Assembly (NCBI GenBank): GCA_963710175.1
Contig: CAVPZC010000001.1
Coordinates: 1,054,001 to 1,118,000, forward strand
DNA: 64,000 bases
Origin: Phormidesmis sp963710175
Lineage (GTDB): Bacteria; Cyanobacteriota; Cyanobacteriia; Phormidesmidales; Phormidesmidaceae
Reading direction: 5' to 3'
Below, in pieces: positions 62,284-64,000 of this stretch (the stretch's first letter is position 1; each line of letters starts with the position of its first letter). Position numbers and translations under genes: made by a program. The notes under the pieces are model-generated. The model searched no databases. It was not told the DNA's origin and worked only from the letters and a program-made list of their open reading frames with translations.

Positions 62284-64000
62284 GTGAGTAAAAAGAGTAG
62301 CAACACGGGCTTCGGCGCATGGCTGCAAGGGCTAGGCGGCGGGGTGATCTTTGTGATTGGCCTGGTGACTACCCTGGTTAGCTTTGTGAAGCTGTGGCAG
62401 GGGGATGCCGGACTGGTGACTGTGGTGTTGCTGGGGGTGGGTGTGTTGCTGGTGTGGCTGGCTTGCCTCTACTTTGCGCGGTTTTGGCAGCCGGAGCAGG
62501 AGGATGAATCGTCTCAGATTGTATTGCCTGCACCGAGGGGGAAGCAGGAAAAGCAGCAGCAAAAGCAGGAGAAAAAGCGTAAGGCCATTCGTCGTTTGGC
62601 GGTGGTGGGATTGGTGCTGGTGCCTCTGCTGGTGGCGGGTGGTGGCTTAGGGTGGCGGCATGTGCAGAGCCTGCCTAGTGATGAAGTGGTGATTCTGGTG
62701 GCTGATTTTGATGGGCCAGATACGCAGAATAACCGGATTACAGAGACGATTTTGCAGCGGCTGCGGCAGAAGACGCAGGATTACGAGGACGTGACGGTAG
62801 AGGCGTTAGAAGAGACAGTGACTGAGCAGGCCGGAAGTGAGGCTGCTAGGGCCATTGCCAAAAAGCGCAAAGCGACCATTATGATCTGGGGCTGGTATGG
62901 TGCGCCGGGTGATGTGGTGCCGGTCAGCATCAACTTTGAGGTTTTGAATCCGTCGGAATATCTGCCTGATTTTGGAGAGGTAGCAAGCGGTGAGGTTCGG
63001 AACTTTGCGCTTGCAGAACTCAGCAGCTTTGAGTTTCAGCCTCGCTTATCTGCTGAAATGAGCTATCTGACCCTTTTTACGCTTGGCATCGCGGAATATG
63101 CCGCAGAAGACTGGGATGCAGCAATTGCTCTATTCGATGCGTCATTGGAGGAGCTTGAAGAATCCGACAGCTTAGACTTGTCACCTACTTTCTTTTATGA
63201 AGGAAATGCACATTCCTTTAATGGAAGCTTTGAAGAAGCGATCGCCGCCTATGATGCCGCCCTGAAGATTAAGCCTGACAACCATGAAGCGCTCAACAAC
63301 AAAGGCATTGCGCTAGATGAACTGGGCCAGTATGAGGAGGCGATCGCCGCCTATGATGCCGCGCTGAAGATTAAGCCTGACTTTCCTGAAGCGCTCATAC
63401 AACAAAGGCAATGTGCTAGGTGAACTGGGCCAGTATGAGGAGGCGATCACCGCCTATGATGCCGCGCTGAAGATTAAGCCTGACTACCTGAAGCGCTCTA
63501 CAACAAAGGCAATGCGCTAGGTGAACTGGGCCAGTATGAGGAGGCGATCGCCGCCTATGATGCCGCTCTGAAGATTAAGCCTGACTACCCTGACGCGCTC
63601 TACAACAAAGGCATTGCGCTAGCTGAACTGGGCCAGTATGAGGAGGCAATCGCCGCCTATGATGCCGCTCTGAAGATTAAGCCTGACTTACCCTGAAGCG
63701 CTCTACAACAAAGGCATTGCGCTAGCTAAACTGGGCCAGTATGAGGAGGCGATCGCCGCCTATGATGCCGCACTGAAGATTAAGCCTGACTACCCTGACG
63801 CGCTCTACAACAAAGGCATTACGCTAGATGAACTGGGCCAGTACGAGGAGGCGATCGCCGCCTATGATGCCGCACTGAAGATTAAGCCTGACTTACTTGA
63901 AGCGCTCAACAACAAAGGCAATGCGCTAGCTGACCTGCGCCAGTATGAGAAGGCGATCGCCGCCTATGATGCCGCGCTGAAGATTAAGCCTGACTACCCT
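62284..64000 (+). CDS. Membrane-anchored TPR protein, frameshifted, 3' end outside window
   Basis: GTG start. Two N-terminal helices (GGGVIFVIGLVTTLVSFVKL, VVLLGVGVLLVWLACLYFAR), a Lys/Gln-rich cytoplasmic loop (about 85-105), a third helix (VVGLVLVPLLVAGGGLGW), and a domain of about 130 residues with VVILVADFDGPDTQNNRITE that resembles the TolB-like/CHAT-associated region of cyanobacterial TPR proteins. TPRs of 34 residues begin at about residue 315 and continue to the window edge. The frame breaks at about 63397 (extra base), returns at about 63487 (missing base), and shifts again at about 63688 (extra base). The first 379 codons end at 63423. It may be a pseudogene, a phase-variable gene, or contain assembly errors. 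Confidence 0.75.
63232..64000 (+). repeat. Tandem 102-bp repeats encoding TPRs, with indels
   Basis: GAGGAGGCGATCGCC-type anchors occur at 63232, 63334, 63437, 63538, 63640, 63743, 63845 and 63947. The spacings are 102, 103, 101, 102, 103, 102 and 102, so eight units are visible and three contain one-base changes. Most units contain a HIP1 site (GCGATCGC). Identity between units is above 90 percent by eye. Confidence 0.9.

Noticed and set aside
1..64000. tRNA, rRNA, tmRNA, replication origin or prophage
   Set aside because: I scanned the gene-free spacers and saw no cloverleaf, rRNA block, DnaA-box cluster or phage structural genes.

Overview
The window comes from a cyanobacterial chromosome. 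It carries phylloquinone genes (menA, menC, menE and a DHNA-CoA hydrolase-type thioesterase), the dual fructose/sedoheptulose bisphosphatase glpX, a ferredoxin-type ispG, hemA, the cyanobacterial 2-oxoglutarate decarboxylase/succinate-semialdehyde dehydrogenase pair, and families almost confined to cyanobacteria (DUF1823, COP23, an HpsE-like glycosyltransferase). The octamer GCGATCGC (HIP1) is strewn through genes and spacers. The style suggests a Leptolyngbya-like, non-heterocystous lineage, but this is inference.

Layout. 1-5.2 kb: a frameshifted DUF2461 gene, two transposase remnants, then a PhnD-type binding lipoprotein followed directly by a histidine kinase. 5.2-12 kb: an FAD monooxygenase, resolvase and IS1 remnants, a PQQ-type sugar dehydrogenase lipoprotein, and a Tat-exported intradiol dioxygenase followed by a Rieske (PaO-like) oxygenase. 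11.6-15.3 kb: a mobile-element dump (ISAzo13 remnant, a 219-bp MITE, an intact-looking IS5-type element, an IS66-type element with a shortened transposase, and an inverted IS5 fragment). 15.3-23 kb: HpsE-like glycosyltransferase, CDF metal transporter, SLH-HEAT protein, DUF2237, small membrane protein, S9 peptidase. 23-35 kb, mostly plus strand: COP23, cation/proton antiporter with a universal-stress domain, SDR, GNAT, COG2509 flavoprotein, SSADH + 2-OG decarboxylase, then ArsM and a DJ-1/PfpI protein on the minus strand, and a lipoprotein. 35-40 kb: a TIR-NB-ARC-TPR protein, a second MITE copy, an MFS transporter and a tiny conserved protein. 40-51 kb: CtpA, IspG, Uma2, a TPR protein, a PEP-CTERM protein, ExbB-ExbD-ExbD, DUF1823, BirA and an M23 peptidase. 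51-61.6 kb: the men genes, DUF3352, glpX, MITE copy 3, hemA and a zinc-ribbon membrane protein. 62-64 kb: a membrane-anchored TPR protein whose near-identical 102-bp repeats contain three frame-changing indels and run off the window.

How genes work together. The SSADH and 2-OG decarboxylase genes together close the TCA cycle in cyanobacteria. menC-menE overlap by ATGA and menA lies just upstream, supplying quinone for photosystem I. The dioxygenase-Rieske pair looks like an aromatic or tetrapyrrole-modifying unit. ExbB with two different ExbDs makes a proton-driven motor. Of special interest are two families of short non-autonomous elements with terminal inverted repeats and 8-bp flanking direct repeats, the TIR-NB-ARC-TPR protein with five clean 126-bp repeats, and the PhnD-like protein paired with a kinase instead of a transporter. 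I saw no tRNA, rRNA or CRISPR array.
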